The notes: a model not told the origin generated them from the sequence alone. Positions 8,743 through 17,586 are shown, counted from the stretch's first letter. The stretch: DNA of 64,000 nt from CAYIHX01 sp964363305 (GCA_964363305.1 CAYIHX010000008.1:1-64000); one strand, 5' to 3'. Numbers and translations are program-made.

Positions 8743-9800
8743 AATTTTTTTTCGTGGTTTTAGCGCTGTTGAGCGTGGCTCCGGCTGTTCGAGCTGAGCC
8801 TCTGCCGGAGTATTATCGCTCTGCTCGTACGATGGGCATGGGCGGCGCATACATCGGTGTTGCTGATGATTACCATTCGCTTTTTCTCAATCCGGCAGGC
8901 CTGGCGGGTGTGAAGAACGCCGAATTCAATCTGGCATCCATCGACGCGACGGTCTCGAGCGACAGCCTGATTTACGCAAGGAACGCTCTCGGAGGCTTTG
9001 GCTCATTTGGCGTCGACACGATCAACGCGTTGATGGGGCAAAATCATTTCCTGCAGGCTCAGGGCAGCGCCTCCATCGTGATGCCGAATGTCGGCTTCGG
9101 TTATCTTTACAATCGTGAATTGGGAATCGAGGCGCAGAATCAGTCGTTGCCTTCTTTCACGGTCATCAACGTGGAGACTCACGTGATTCAGGGGGGCGCG
9201 GCCTTTGGTATCGGGAGAAAGCGCCGAGGGAAGGCGGAATTGCGAGTGGGGCTCGGCGGGAAGATGGTCATTCGAAAGGGCGGGTATCGCGCCGTCCCGT
9301 TCGCTGATCTTCCTAGTCTGAGCCTGGCTTATCTGGATACGATCACGGGACCGGCTGGTATTGGCTTCGGCTTCGATTTGGGGTTGCAGTTTGTTTATCG
9401 CGCCGGAAAAGAGTGGACGCTCATGGCGGGCACTGCCTTCACGAATTTCGGAGACATCGCCATCCCTGGTGGCGCGATGCCACTTTATGGGGATCTCGGC
9501 GCGGGTATCGCCGCACGCTACGAGAAGAAGGGGCTCTCCATGCTTCTGGCCTGGGACGTCAAGCACCTCACGGACATTACGGACTGGCGAAAGCTCAGTC
9601 ATCTCGGCATCGAGGTCGGGGTCTCGATGTTCTCGTTCTATGCGGGGTTCTATCAGGTGTTCCCCTGTGCGGGCGTTGGCTTGAATTTCTGGCTCTTGAA
9701 GACGACGCTCTCGACCTACGCGACGGAAAACGGCAGCATCGCCTTTCAGGATCCCGAGCGTCGCTGGATGCTGAACACGACTTTACGGCTGCCGCTTTGA
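8739..9800 (+). CDS. Outer-membrane beta-barrel protein, OMPP1/FadL/PorV-like
   Basis: About 353 aa from TTG 8739, chosen because it opens a clean signal peptide (hydrophobic FFFVVLALLSVAPA, cleavage at AVRA). The frame is open upstream to ATG 8532, but that part is palindrome and would bury the signal. The start of the mature protein has the GMGGAYIGVADD...LFLNPAGLA signature of FadL/PorV-type barrels, followed by alternating beta-strand sequence to the C-terminus. It is presumably a transporter or structural protein of the outer membrane. The native start region seems to have been altered by the 8609-8742 inverted repeat. The stop TGA lies in the next palindrome. Confidence 0.8.
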   Translation: MKFFFVVLALLSVAPAVRAEPLPEYYRSARTMGMGGAYIGVADDYHSLFLNPAGLAGVKNAEFNLASIDATVSSDSLIYARNALGGFGSFGVDTINALMGQNHFLQAQGSASIVMPNVGFGYLYNRELGIEAQNQSLPSFTVINVETHVIQGGAAFGIGRKRRGKAELRVGLGGKMVIRKGGYRAVPFADLPSLSLAYLDTITGPAGIGFGFDLGLQFVYRAGKEWTLMAGTAFTNFGDIAIPGGAMPLYGDLGAGIAARYEKKGLSMLLAWDVKHLTDITDWRKLSHLGIEVGVSMFSFYAGFYQVFPCAGVGLNFWLLKTTLSTYATENGSIAFQDPERRWMLNTTLRLPL

Positions 9801-9899
9801 GGGGTCAGGCTCCAAATCTTAAGAGAGTTAACAATTAGATTGGCATAGCCAATCTAATTGTTAACTCTCTTAAGATTTGGAGCCTGACCCCTCAAAGCG
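9793..9899. repeat. Perfect 52-bp inverted repeat (family A palindrome)
   Basis: Arms 9793-9844 and 9848-9899 are exact reverse complements around the 3-base loop ATA. The core GGGGTCAGGCTCCAAATC-TTAAG is shared with 7383-7510. The stop codon of the barrel gene lies in the left arm and the next gene starts 13 bp after the right arm. It should form a very strong hairpin and could also stop transcription. Confidence 0.97.
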
Positions 9900-9911
9900 T
9901 AGAATGGAGCC

Positions 9912-10745
9912 ATGCTGATCGCTCTCTTTTTCGTTCTTTCGACCTGGGCGGCGAATGATTTTCCGATTATCGATGCGCACACGCATACAAAATTTTCAGC
10001 GTCGAAAGAGCGCACGAGCGGGATTCCCTGTACCCTCGAGAGCTACCTTTCGGAGATGAAGAAGAACGGCGTCGTGGGAATGATCTCGCACACCGGCCAG
10101 AACGGTGAGGGGTATGTCGACTTGAAGAAGGAAGGAGTCATTCATTGCGCGGGAGTGAGCGGCGCCCCGGGCGATGCGGCGCGCGTGGAGGAGGGCCTGA
10201 AGAGTGGGAAATACGGCTGCATTAAGATTTATCTCGGCTACGTGAAGCGCTGGGCGGCGGCGGAGGAGTACCGGCCGCTTTACCGGCTGGCGGAGAAATA
10301 TGATGTGGCCGTCGTCTTTCATACCGGTGATACCTATGACATTGACGGACACCTCAAGTATGCCGACCCGCTGACGATCGACGAGGTCGCGGTGGAGTTT
10401 CGCAAGGTCCGTTTCGTGATCGCGCATCTGGGGAACCCTTGGATTCAGTCGGCGGCGGAGGTCGCGTACAAGAACCCCAATGTGTGGCTCGATGGTTCGG
10501 CGCTGCTGATCGGCGACCTCTCGAAAGAGCCGAAAGCCAAGGTCGACGAGTATGTCGTCAAGCCGCTGAGGTGGGCTTTCGGATATTTGGAGAACCCGAA
10601 GAAGCTGCTGTTCGGGACGGACTGGCCGCTGGCGAGAGTAGGGCCGTATATCGAGGCCTTCAAGCGCGCGATTCCGAAAGAACACTGGCGCGCGGTCTTT
10701 CACGACAACGCGGTCGAGGTGTTCAAACTCAAGGCCTCACGGTGA
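9912..10745 (+). CDS. Secreted amidohydrolase (TIM-barrel metal-dependent hydrolase)
   Basis: 277 aa with a short N-terminal hydrophobic segment (LIALFFVLSTWAA) that is probably a signal peptide. Amidohydrolase_2 superfamily features are present: the metal motif DAHTH near residue 21, VFHTGD (about 136), IAHLGNP (about 170) and FGTDWP (about 237). Members hydrolyse or decarboxylate small ring or amide compounds; the substrate is not predictable. The 3' end overlaps a convergent gene by 9 bp. Confidence 0.85.
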   Translation: MLIALFFVLSTWAANDFPIIDAHTHTKFSASKERTSGIPCTLESYLSEMKKNGVVGMISHTGQNGEGYVDLKKEGVIHCAGVSGAPGDAARVEEGLKSGKYGCIKIYLGYVKRWAAAEEYRPLYRLAEKYDVAVVFHTGDTYDIDGHLKYADPLTIDEVAVEFRKVRFVIAHLGNPWIQSAAEVAYKNPNVWLDGSALLIGDLSKEPKAKVDEYVVKPLRWAFGYLENPKKLLFGTDWPLARVGPYIEAFKRAIPKEHWRAVFHDNAVEVFKLKASR

Positions 10746-11360
10746 GGTGAGCCAGGGGCCGTTTCCTTCTTCGGGCGAGCAGCCGCGTGACGAGGGCGAC
10801 ACCCAGCGGTCGATCTCCTGTGTGAGATCGGCGGCTTGCCCGCTCGCACGGATGGGATCGTCTGCGGGCGGTGGGGCGCTCTGAGTCGAAGTGCAGCGGA
10901 TCGCGAGCCGGATCGGCTCGCGCCCCGGTATGCTCAGGCTGATCGGCGTCTCGACTTCCGAGTTGCCCGTGAGTTCGAGACTCGGAATCTGGGTCGCGCC
11001 CGTGTCGATCTCGAATCGCACGCGGAACCGCTCGGGTTGCCCTGAGCGGGATTCTTCCCAGATCGTGCTCGTCCCGAGGTTGAGGCTCGCGTCGGCGCTG
11101 CGGCCCGGTTGAAGGGCCAGATTATTTCGGTACTCGATGTGGTCCGCGGGTGGGCTGGCGCGATTGCGTTGGGTGCGGATCTGCTCGGCCGTCTTGTGGG
11201 TCAGCCTGAGCGGAAGGGGGAGGATGAAGCCGCTCAGATCGAGGGATCCGCCGCCTTCTCTCGGTAGGTCGAGCACGCAGTTGAGGGACAGTGTCGGATC
11301 GGTGAATCCGGTTTGTGCCAAAGCCTGAGCGATGCTGACGAAGAGCGCGAGGAAGATCAT
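10737..11360 (-). CDS. Secreted hypothetical protein
   Basis: 207 aa with a clear signal peptide (MIFLALFVSIAQALA, cleavage near AQT). The mature part is probably beta-rich, with three Cys and no recognised domain. It is preceded by about 90 bp and then the inverted repeat at 11448-11532, so it may be transcribed on its own. Confidence 0.65.
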   Translation of the reverse strand: MIFLALFVSIAQALAQTGFTDPTLSLNCVLDLPREGGGSLDLSGFILPLPLRLTHKTAEQIRTQRNRASPPADHIEYRNNLALQPGRSADASLNLGTSTIWEESRSGQPERFRVRFEIDTGATQIPSLELTGNSEVETPISLSIPGREPIRLAIRCTSTQSAPPPADDPIRASGQAADLTQEIDRWVSPSSRGCSPEEGNGPWLTSP

Positions 11361-11447
11361 TCAGAGTGATCGGCATTCGCGCGCGGAATCTTTCGCGTCA
11401 AACAGCTGGCTGCATGGCTCCGCAGGAGCGCGTTCCAGGAGGCGCCC

Positions 11448-11532
11448 CACCGAAAGGAGATGAAACATCAACTTCCCGCGCCCGGAGTGGCTGAACTCGG
11501 AGCGGAAGTTGATGTTTCATCTCCTTTCGGTG
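11448..11532. repeat. Perfect 29-bp inverted repeat
   Basis: Arms 11448-11476 and 11504-11532 (CACCGAAAGGAGATGAAACA...) are exact reverse complements with a 27-base partly self-complementary loop. The right arm contains the stop codon of the minus-strand lipoprotein gene 11517-12284. The arm itself carries AAGGAGATGAAAC, a ready-made Shine-Dalgarno plus ATG. Confidence 0.93.
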
Positions 11533-12284
11533 CTCGGGGGGTTGCCAAGTACCTCCCGCAGCGGGCGCGCGTCCTCCGGGTAGGCCATGCCGCGCACGGC
11601 GGAATACCGGCCCGCGTGCACGATCGCGTTCTGCGCGACGGGCGTGAAGAGCCAGCGAAACACGCGCCGGGCCAGCTCGGGGTGCCGCGTCCCCGCCGAG
11701 ATCGCCAGATAAGTCGGAGCGGGAATGCCTCCTTCGAGCGGATAAAGGACGCCGAGCTCCGGATGAGTCGCGCGGGCGAGCAGCAGGTCATGCAGAAAAA
11801 CGGCGGTCAGGGGTCGCTCCGAAGTGGGAAGGCCCTCAGGCCTCGTGGGCACGGGTCGGCCCCATTCCGTCCACCGCTGCGGGAGGTCGCGCACTGCGCG
11901 GGCCCCCACCACATAACCCATCACGATCGCGGCGACCGAGACCGCCGCGTAGCAGCCATCGGGATCGCCCCAAGCGGCCTCCATGGGAAGTGGCGCTTCC
12001 CCAGGTAAGGCGCACAGCAGGCGCCCCTCCGCTTTCAGCGCATCCAGGCGAGCACGATCCGTCTCGACGAAAAGATCATCCGTCAGGGACGGCGTCTCGG
12101 CCCAGAGAAAATCCACACGAGGGAACTCCCGTAGGAGCAGCGGCTTGAGCTCCTGCAACGCGAGGGGGGGGAGCTCGCCCTGGATCGTGAGCGGGGTTCT
12201 CCAGAAGGTGCAAGAGGTCAGATTGAGCGCCAGGAGCTGGGCAAAAAAGATCGCCCGCGCCGGAATACTGAATGGTTTCGCCAT
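11517..12284 (-). CDS. Lipoprotein resembling ABC-transporter solute-binding proteins
   Basis: About 255 aa from ATG 12284, chosen because it starts a lipoprotein signal (AIFFAQLLALNLTSC, lipobox LTSC). The frame extends to 12470, but that part is not signal-like. Residues about 190-250 (GGIPAPTYLAISAGTRHPE...RVFRWLFTPVAQ) match the late region of type 1 periplasmic binding proteins such as iron or spermidine binders. At 255 aa it is short for that family, and no permease or ATPase gene is adjacent. The C-terminal PPSTERR-stop is encoded in an inverted repeat, so the end may be truncated. Confidence 0.7.
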   Translation of the reverse strand: MAKPFSIPARAIFFAQLLALNLTSCTFWRTPLTIQGELPPLALQELKPLLLREFPRVDFLWAETPSLTDDLFVETDRARLDALKAEGRLLCALPGEAPLPMEAAWGDPDGCYAAVSVAAIVMGYVVGARAVRDLPQRWTEWGRPVPTRPEGLPTSERPLTAVFLHDLLLARATHPELGVLYPLEGGIPAPTYLAISAGTRHPELARRVFRWLFTPVAQNAIVHAGRYSAVRGMAYPEDARPLREVLGNPPSTERR

Positions 12285-12408
12285 GAGAGGGGCATATCCG
12301 AAAATGGAAATCTTTTCCCGTTTAGCGCCGCGAATTCCAACCGAAACGTTCTCTGTAAGCAGGCTGCCACAACCACACGGCCCGCGAAGATGAAGGAGAG
12401 CAAAGAGT

Positions 12409-12630
12409 ATGGATGAGACGAGCGACCTACAGGAACTTTCTAACGAAACTCTCAGCCCATTCTTTGGCACTGCAAAGGACGTGGTGGCGAAGTATACGCA
12501 CTGCGTCCTTTGCGGTGCAAACCTTCACTTCACTTACATCACCGACTTCGCCAGAAATATGACCCAAGAAACCGCGCGCTGTCCGGAATGCACGACGCAG
12601 GCCCGCCGAGTGGTGCATAAGCTCCAGTAG
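12409..12630 (+). CDS. Small zinc-ribbon protein
   Basis: 73 aa. Two CxxC pairs (CVLC at 32-35, CPEC at 58-61) separated by 22 residues form a probable zinc ribbon. An AAGGAG lies about 12 bp upstream of ATG 12409. It starts a run of three same-strand genes. Its role is unknown. Confidence 0.7.
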   Translation: MDETSDLQELSNETLSPFFGTAKDVVAKYTHCVLCGANLHFTYITDFARNMTQETARCPECTTQARRVVHKLQ

Positions 12631-12659
12631 CTCGCGCTGACTCGTGCTACCTTTTCGGT

Positions 12660-13229
12660 ATGCACCTCTCCACGCGGTTCTTATTCCTCGCGGCATCCCT
12701 CGCCCTTCTTTCCGTTTCGGCACCGAGGCGCGCCCACGCCCAGCTCTGGCAAAGTGCCCAGGTGCTCTCGGCGAAAAGTTTCTCGCTCGGAGCTTATGGG
12801 AGCTTCGTATTCGCGCCCTCGGCCGATTTCATGGGGTTTGCGCAAGCCAAGGTCGGCCTCGGAAACAACCTCGACCTCGAGGCCCGCTTCGGAGGAGGCT
12901 CGCTTTCTCCGTATTTCGGGGGTTTCCTGAAGTGGCAGTTTCTCTCGACCGAGGTTGTGAATCTGGCGGTCTGGGGCGGCTATCACTATCAAGGCACGTC
13001 GCAGGTGGACGCTTCGGTCGTCGTGAGTCACTCGTTCAGCCGCTTTGAGATTTACGGAGCCCCGTTTTTCCAGATGGCCTTCGATTCAACGGGTGTTCGC
13101 GCCGGGGGCGGCTTCATTCCGGGGTTTTCGTTTTCCCTCGCCCGGCAGGCCCGCCTGTACGTCGAATTCGTCTTGGGTTCGACGCCGGTCTTGAATTCTG
13201 GAAGCATTGGGGTGAAATTCTACCTATGA
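12660..13229 (+). CDS. Small outer-membrane beta-barrel protein
   Basis: 189 aa with a signal peptide ending RRAHA|QLW. The mature part alternates aromatic/Gly strands (YGSFVFAPSADFMGFAQAKVG and similar) and ends in VKFYL, a C-terminal aromatic-x-hydrophobic strand typical of BAM substrates. No specific family is recognised. It overlaps the following cyclophilin gene by 4 bp (ATGA). Confidence 0.75.
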   Translation: MHLSTRFLFLAASLALLSVSAPRRAHAQLWQSAQVLSAKSFSLGAYGSFVFAPSADFMGFAQAKVGLGNNLDLEARFGGGSLSPYFGGFLKWQFLSTEVVNLAVWGGYHYQGTSQVDASVVVSHSFSRFEIYGAPFFQMAFDSTGVRAGGGFIPGFSFSLARQARLYVEFVLGSTPVLNSGSIGVKFYL

Positions 13230-13858
13230 AGAAGATGAAGGTCATGACGAAGGCAGTTCTCGGTACGGCCCTGACGGCGGTGTTCTCTCTGAGTCTTTAC
13301 GCAAGCGAGCCTGTGGCGGCTCCGAAGGCTCTGAAAAAGAAGGCCGCTGAGCGGGAGCTGACCGCCCTCATTCAGACCACCGAGGGTGACATCACGATCA
13401 AGCTGTTTCCGGAGCGCGCGCCTAAAACAGTTGAAAATTTCGTCGCCCTCGCCACCGGGAAAAAAGAGTGGAAGCACCCGAAAACCGGCAAGAAGAGCAG
13501 CGAGCCCCTGTACAGCGGGACGATCTTTCACCGGGTGATCCCCGATTTCATGATTCAGGGAGGGGATCCGGCCGGGGATGGCACCGGTGGCCCGGGTTAC
13601 GAGTTCCAGGATGAGACGAAACCTTCGGACAGCTTCAGCAAGCCGGGCATTTTGGCGATGGCCAATGCGGGCCCCCATACCAACGGCTCGCAGTTCTTCA
13701 TCACCTTGAAGCCCACGCCCTGGCTGAATGGTCGCCACACGATCTTCGGCGAAGTCACCGGTGGCCAGGATGTCGTCGAGAAGCTCGGTCTGGTCGCGCG
13801 CGACGAAAACGACCGTCCGAAACAGGAAATCAAGATCAAGAAAATCAAGATCCGCTGA
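13226..13858 (+). CDS. Periplasmic cyclophilin-type peptidyl-prolyl isomerase
   Basis: 210 aa: signal peptide (cleavage near LYAS), a short Lys/Ala linker, then a cyclophilin domain from about residue 45. Hallmarks are IFHRVIPDFMIQGGDP (catalytic Arg), GSQFFIT and WLNGRHTIFGEV. It catalyses cis-trans isomerisation of prolyl bonds. Its start overlaps the upstream barrel gene by 4 bp, so the two are translated together, consistent with envelope protein folding. Confidence 0.93.
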   Translation: MKKMKVMTKAVLGTALTAVFSLSLYASEPVAAPKALKKKAAERELTALIQTTEGDITIKLFPERAPKTVENFVALATGKKEWKHPKTGKKSSEPLYSGTIFHRVIPDFMIQGGDPAGDGTGGPGYEFQDETKPSDSFSKPGILAMANAGPHTNGSQFFITLKPTPWLNGRHTIFGEVTGGQDVVEKLGLVARDENDRPKQEIKIKKIKIR

Positions 13859-13981
13859 TCGCGCTCGTGCTAGATTGAGAGGGAGCGTTTATTCCTGGGG
13901 CTCGGCGAGGATTGCCGAGCGAATGGGCGTTTGGGCATCGCGGTTCTCCGCGTCGCCGTTCTTAGGGAGGAGAACCGGCCT

Positions 13982-15295
13982 ATGTCTCGAATTTCCGCAT
14001 GGACGCCCTGGTGGGGGACTTCGCTGGCCGCGACGTTGATGCTCGTCTCGCCCCATGCGTGCGCCGCGCTTCCTCGGCCACTCCAGTCGCTGGCTGCGCT
14101 TCCCGGTCAGCCCGACCGTCAAATTCGAGTGAGGCTGAAGGAGCGCGAGCCGCAGCTCGAATTTCGGGGCTTTGACCTCGTATTCTCGCGCGGCGAAGCC
14201 GTAAGGCGGGGTTTTCTCGGGGGCCGGGTGCCCGTGATTCACACGAATCGTTTAACCCGCTGGAAAGCGAAGTGCCGAAAAGGCCAGGTGGAGCTCGTCG
14301 GTTCGGATGGTGAAGGAAAGCTCTTCGATGCCGTGGCTTGGGTCGAGTCTCCGAGTGGCTTTGTCACGGTCGGGGCGGGGCTTCGGCTGCGGGATTCGCT
14401 TCAGATTCGGGCCCTGCCGCGAGAAGAGGGTTGCGAGCTCGTGAACAGCGTCGACGTCGAGAAGTACCTCGAGGGGCTCGTCAACTCGGAGTTCAGCTCG
14501 AAGTGGAGCCGCGAGGCCATCGACGCCCAGGTCATCGCCGCGCGAACTTACGCCTACCATCAGATGCGCGCCGCGCGCGCGAACCGGGCCGCGAGCTACG
14601 ACGTCGAGTCCAGCGTCAAAGATCAGGTCTACGAAGGCGTGCACAAGGAAGACGCTCGCGCCGCCCAAAGCGTTGCGCGCACCCGCGACCTGATCCTGAG
14701 TGCCGACGCAGGCGGGGGGCCGATCAAGGCGTTTTATCATTCGACCTGCGGAGGCCAGACCGAGCTTCCGACGTCAGTCTGGGGCCGTGGGTCGACTGGT
14801 TTCACCCGACGCGTGCCTTGTCCGTACTGCAAAGTTTCGCCGCGGTTCAGATGGAATATCGAGGCGAGTTCGGCCCAGCTCAAAGAAAGAATCCTGGGCG
14901 CGTTGCCGGCGAGCAGCCTGCCGGATTACGTGCGGGGCGGAGAGCTCGAGAGCGTTTCGATCGCCGAGCGTCATCCATCGGGTCGCGCCTCGAAACTCGT
15001 GTCGAAGTGGCGCTGGAAGGGGATGTCCCTTCGGTGGGATTTCACTGCCGTGCAGCTTCGCTCTTGGGTGGGCTTGAGCAAGATGCTGAGCACTTGGTTT
15101 GATCTCTCGCAGATGAGCGATGGACGCTGGAAGATCTCGGGCCGAGGCTTTGGCCACGGGGTGGGAATGTGCCAGTGGGGCGCGAAGGTCATGGGCGAGA
15201 AGGGCCAGAAAATGGCGGACATCTTGAGGCATTACTACCCGGATGCGCGGCTGGTTTCGATGAGTTCCGCCCGTCGTGCGCTGGCCTCGCATTGA
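13982..15295 (+). CDS. SpoIID/LytB-family peptidoglycan enzyme
   Basis: About 437 aa from ATG 13982, preceded by GGGAGGAGA; the open frame starts at 13931. Signal peptide (AATLMLVSPHACA). SpoIID domain: NSVDVEKYLEGLVNSEF, AQVIAARTYAYHQM, FYHSTCGGQTE and the C-terminal GRGFGHGVGMCQWGA. In sporulating bacteria SpoIID is a lytic transglycosylase acting on denuded glycan; in Gram-negatives homologues occur as wall hydrolases or activators. Two Cys pairs, including CPYC, lie near 280. Confident family, uncertain substrate. Confidence 0.9.
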   Translation: MSRISAWTPWWGTSLAATLMLVSPHACAALPRPLQSLAALPGQPDRQIRVRLKEREPQLEFRGFDLVFSRGEAVRRGFLGGRVPVIHTNRLTRWKAKCRKGQVELVGSDGEGKLFDAVAWVESPSGFVTVGAGLRLRDSLQIRALPREEGCELVNSVDVEKYLEGLVNSEFSSKWSREAIDAQVIAARTYAYHQMRAARANRAASYDVESSVKDQVYEGVHKEDARAAQSVARTRDLILSADAGGGPIKAFYHSTCGGQTELPTSVWGRGSTGFTRRVPCPYCKVSPRFRWNIEASSAQLKERILGALPASSLPDYVRGGELESVSIAERHPSGRASKLVSKWRWKGMSLRWDFTAVQLRSWVGLSKMLSTWFDLSQMSDGRWKISGRGFGHGVGMCQWGAKVMGEKGQKMADILRHYYPDARLVSMSSARRALASH

Positions 15296-15304
15296 CTCCC
15301 TGAA

Positions 15305-15320
15305 TCATAAAATTTTATGA
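15305..15320. repeat. 16-bp perfect palindrome
   Basis: TCATAAAATTTTATGA lies 9 bp after the SpoIID stop and about 90 bp before the next start. It could be an operator or part of a terminator, but there is no following T-run. Confidence 0.5.
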
Positions 15321-15407
15321 TGATGAATCGGCAGTTCTAATTATTTTCTCGAATGGGATGATTCGGATATTCCCGGCCTTGTCACACAACAATTGGAGTA
15401 AAAAAAT

Positions 15408-15983
15408 ATGATCCGCAATTTCTCGAATAAACTGGCCCTTGTTTTTGTCGCACTGTTTACCACGAGCCTGAATGCCCAGGCGCATGCTCTGCCCGCGAGC
15501 CAAACCGTGCCCGTGCTGAGCTGCCATGAGAAAGGTGTTTTCGACGCCGGACATGTACTCAACGTGAGCTTTGAAACCGGAACCGGGCTCTACCAAGTTC
15601 GTGGCGGCCAGGATTCGATCGCGGGTCTCCGTGAACGATACGTCGCCCGCGCCCGCCTGGTTCCTACCGGTAACCGCACGACGACTTACGTCTATCGAGT
15701 GGAAGGGGTCGAGCACATGCTGCGGTACTTCCGGAATCCTCAAGAAGACAAGTTCTCTGCCGCGCTTTCGATCGAAGGGCGGGACGCCATCGAGATGGCC
15801 TGTTATCGTCCGGCCATTCATCCTCGTCCGTTCGAGATCGGCATGACCTGCATGGCTTATTTCACCGGCTTCGTCTTCGACTCCGCCTCACAGGCCTGCG
15901 TCGAGCAGGGCCGCAGCGGCTGCTCCGATCCTTTCGAATTCCAGACTCAGCAAGAATGCGAATCCGCCGCCTTCGGCCGGTAA
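15408..15983 (+). CDS. Secreted protein with Kunitz-like C-terminal Cys pattern
   Basis: 191 aa with a signal peptide cleaved at AQA|HAL. The last 45 residues read C-x15-C-x7-C-x11-C with FVFD in the first gap and GC at the third Cys. In BPTI/Kunitz inhibitors the Cys14-30-38-51 spacings are 15, 7 and 12 residues. The outer Cys5-Cys55 bridge is not evident (the protein ends eight residues after the last Cys), so a complete Kunitz fold is uncertain. The N-terminal 130 residues are unrecognised. Confidence 0.65.
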   Translation: MIRNFSNKLALVFVALFTTSLNAQAHALPASQTVPVLSCHEKGVFDAGHVLNVSFETGTGLYQVRGGQDSIAGLRERYVARARLVPTGNRTTTYVYRVEGVEHMLRYFRNPQEDKFSAALSIEGRDAIEMACYRPAIHPRPFEIGMTCMAYFTGFVFDSASQACVEQGRSGCSDPFEFQTQQECESAAFGR

Positions 15984-16006
15984 GTTGTGCTATCCCGCTG
16001 AGATCG

Positions 16007-17155
16007 ATGCAACGATTGAAGTTTGAGCTCCAAGCCACACAGCAAGATGTCCAGGGCACTGTCCGCGCGCGCGCGGGCAAGCTCTGGCTTCCGGGACGGT
16101 ACGGGGCGGGGATCGAAATTCTGACGCCGACCTTCATGCCCGTGGGCACGGCCGGAAGCGTGAAGGGCGTAACGGCGAGCGAGCTGCGCACGATGGGTGC
16201 GCAGATTATTCTCGGCAATACCTACCATCTCTATCTGCGTCCCGGTCATGAACGCGTGGAACGCCTCGGCGGCCTCCACAAGTTCATGAATTGGGACGGG
16301 GCGATCCTGACGGACAGCGGCGGTTTTCAGGTGTTTTCGCTCTCCGATCTGAACAAAGTCGATGATGACGGCGTGACCTTTGTCTCGCACCTCGATGGGA
16401 GTCGGCATCGCTTCACGCCCGAGCATTCGATGGCGGTGCAGCGCGCCCTTGGCAGTGACATCGTCATGGCTTTCGACGAATGCCCACCTTACCCGGCGAC
16501 CCCCGAGCAAGTGCAGAAGGCGATGCGGCGTACCTATGCTTGGGCGGAGCGCGGGCTGGCTACGGCGCTCCAGCCTCATCAGCAGCGATTCGGCATTATT
16601 CAGGGCGGGCTCTATGAGGAGCTGCGCGTTCAGAGCGCGAAAGAAATGACGTCTCTCCCCTTTGACGCCTTTGCCATCGGAGGGCTTTCGATCGGCGAGA
16701 CGCCCGAGCTGATGCAGAAGATGTGCGCCCATACGGCCCCTCTGCTTCCGGTCGACAAGCCGCGCTACCTCATGGGCGTGGGCCGACCCGAAGATCTGGT
16801 CGAAGGGGTCCGTGCGGGCGTGGATCTATTCGATTGCGTCATGCCGACTCGAAATGCGCGAAACGGTCAGCTCTTCACGAGCCTCGGCAAGGTGAACATC
16901 AAGAATGCGCGTTTTGCGGATGACGCAGGTCCGCTTGATCCGAATTGCAGCTGCGAAACCTGCACACAGTACTCGCGGGCGTACCTCCGGCATCTTTTTG
17001 TCGCCGGCGAGCTGCTCTCCGCCCGGCTCAATACGATTCATAATTTGACGTTTTACCTGAACCTGATGCGGCAGATGAGAAGCGCAATCTTTGAGAATCG
17101 ATTTGACGACTGGGCCGTCTCTTTCTATACCCAATACAACTCAACGAAATCATAA
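16007..17155 (+). CDS. tgt: tRNA-guanine transglycosylase (queuine tRNA-ribosyltransferase)
   Basis: About 382 aa from ATG 16007; homologues begin around here, and the open frame extends 51 bp further upstream. It exchanges G34 of GUN-anticodon tRNAs for preQ1. Visible: LTDSGGFQVFSL (catalytic Asp near 100), nucleophile Asp in GVDLFDCVMPTRNARNG, IIQGG, and the zinc site CSCETC with the following His. It lies 11 bp upstream of yajC, in the conserved tgt-yajC-secD-secF arrangement. Confidence 0.97.
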   Translation: MQRLKFELQATQQDVQGTVRARAGKLWLPGRYGAGIEILTPTFMPVGTAGSVKGVTASELRTMGAQIILGNTYHLYLRPGHERVERLGGLHKFMNWDGAILTDSGGFQVFSLSDLNKVDDDGVTFVSHLDGSRHRFTPEHSMAVQRALGSDIVMAFDECPPYPATPEQVQKAMRRTYAWAERGLATALQPHQQRFGIIQGGLYEELRVQSAKEMTSLPFDAFAIGGLSIGETPELMQKMCAHTAPLLPVDKPRYLMGVGRPEDLVEGVRAGVDLFDCVMPTRNARNGQLFTSLGKVNIKNARFADDAGPLDPNCSCETCTQYSRAYLRHLFVAGELLSARLNTIHNLTFYLNLMRQMRSAIFENRFDDWAVSFYTQYNSTKS

Positions 17156-17166
17156 GGGGTTTTTTA

Positions 17167-17586
17167 ATGATGGATCGAATGAAGAAAGTGGCGGCAATGG
17201 GAGCGTTTTTCGGGGGTTCTGTAGTGATCGCGCTCTCGGATGCCTGGGCTCAGGCCGTCCCGGCGGCCGCTCCCGCGGCTCCTGCAGCGGCCGAGCAGCC
17301 GAACATGCTCATGTCTCTCGCCCCGCTCGCGGTGGTCTTCGTGGTGTTCTACTTTCTCCTGATTCGCCCGCAACAAAAGAAGCTGAAAGACCAGCAAGCG
17401 ATGGTCGCTTCTTTGAAGAGCGGAGATGAGGTGCTGACGAGTTCCGGAATCCTAGGTACGATTACAGGCATCACCGATAAAGTGGTTACGGTCGAAGTGG
17501 CTGATAACGTGAAAGTGAAGATGTTGAAGAGCCAGGTCTCCCAAGTGGTGAAGGGCTCGCTCAAGGATCTTGTTGAAATCAGATAG
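17167..17586 (+). CDS. yajC: Preprotein translocase accessory subunit YajC
   Basis: 139 aa. An N-terminal hydrophobic stretch and an Ala/Pro-rich linker precede the YajC core: the membrane segment VVFVVFYFLLIRPQQKK, then the cytoplasmic KSGDEVLTSSGILGTITGI domain. Longer than E. coli YajC because of the N-terminal addition (residues about 1-45). It is part of the SecDF-YajC complex assisting protein export. AAGGGG lies upstream of ATG. Confidence 0.95.
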   Translation: MMDRMKKVAAMGAFFGGSVVIALSDAWAQAVPAAAPAAPAAAEQPNMLMSLAPLAVVFVVFYFLLIRPQQKKLKDQQAMVASLKSGDEVLTSSGILGTITGITDKVVTVEVADNVKVKMLKSQVSQVVKGSLKDLVEIR

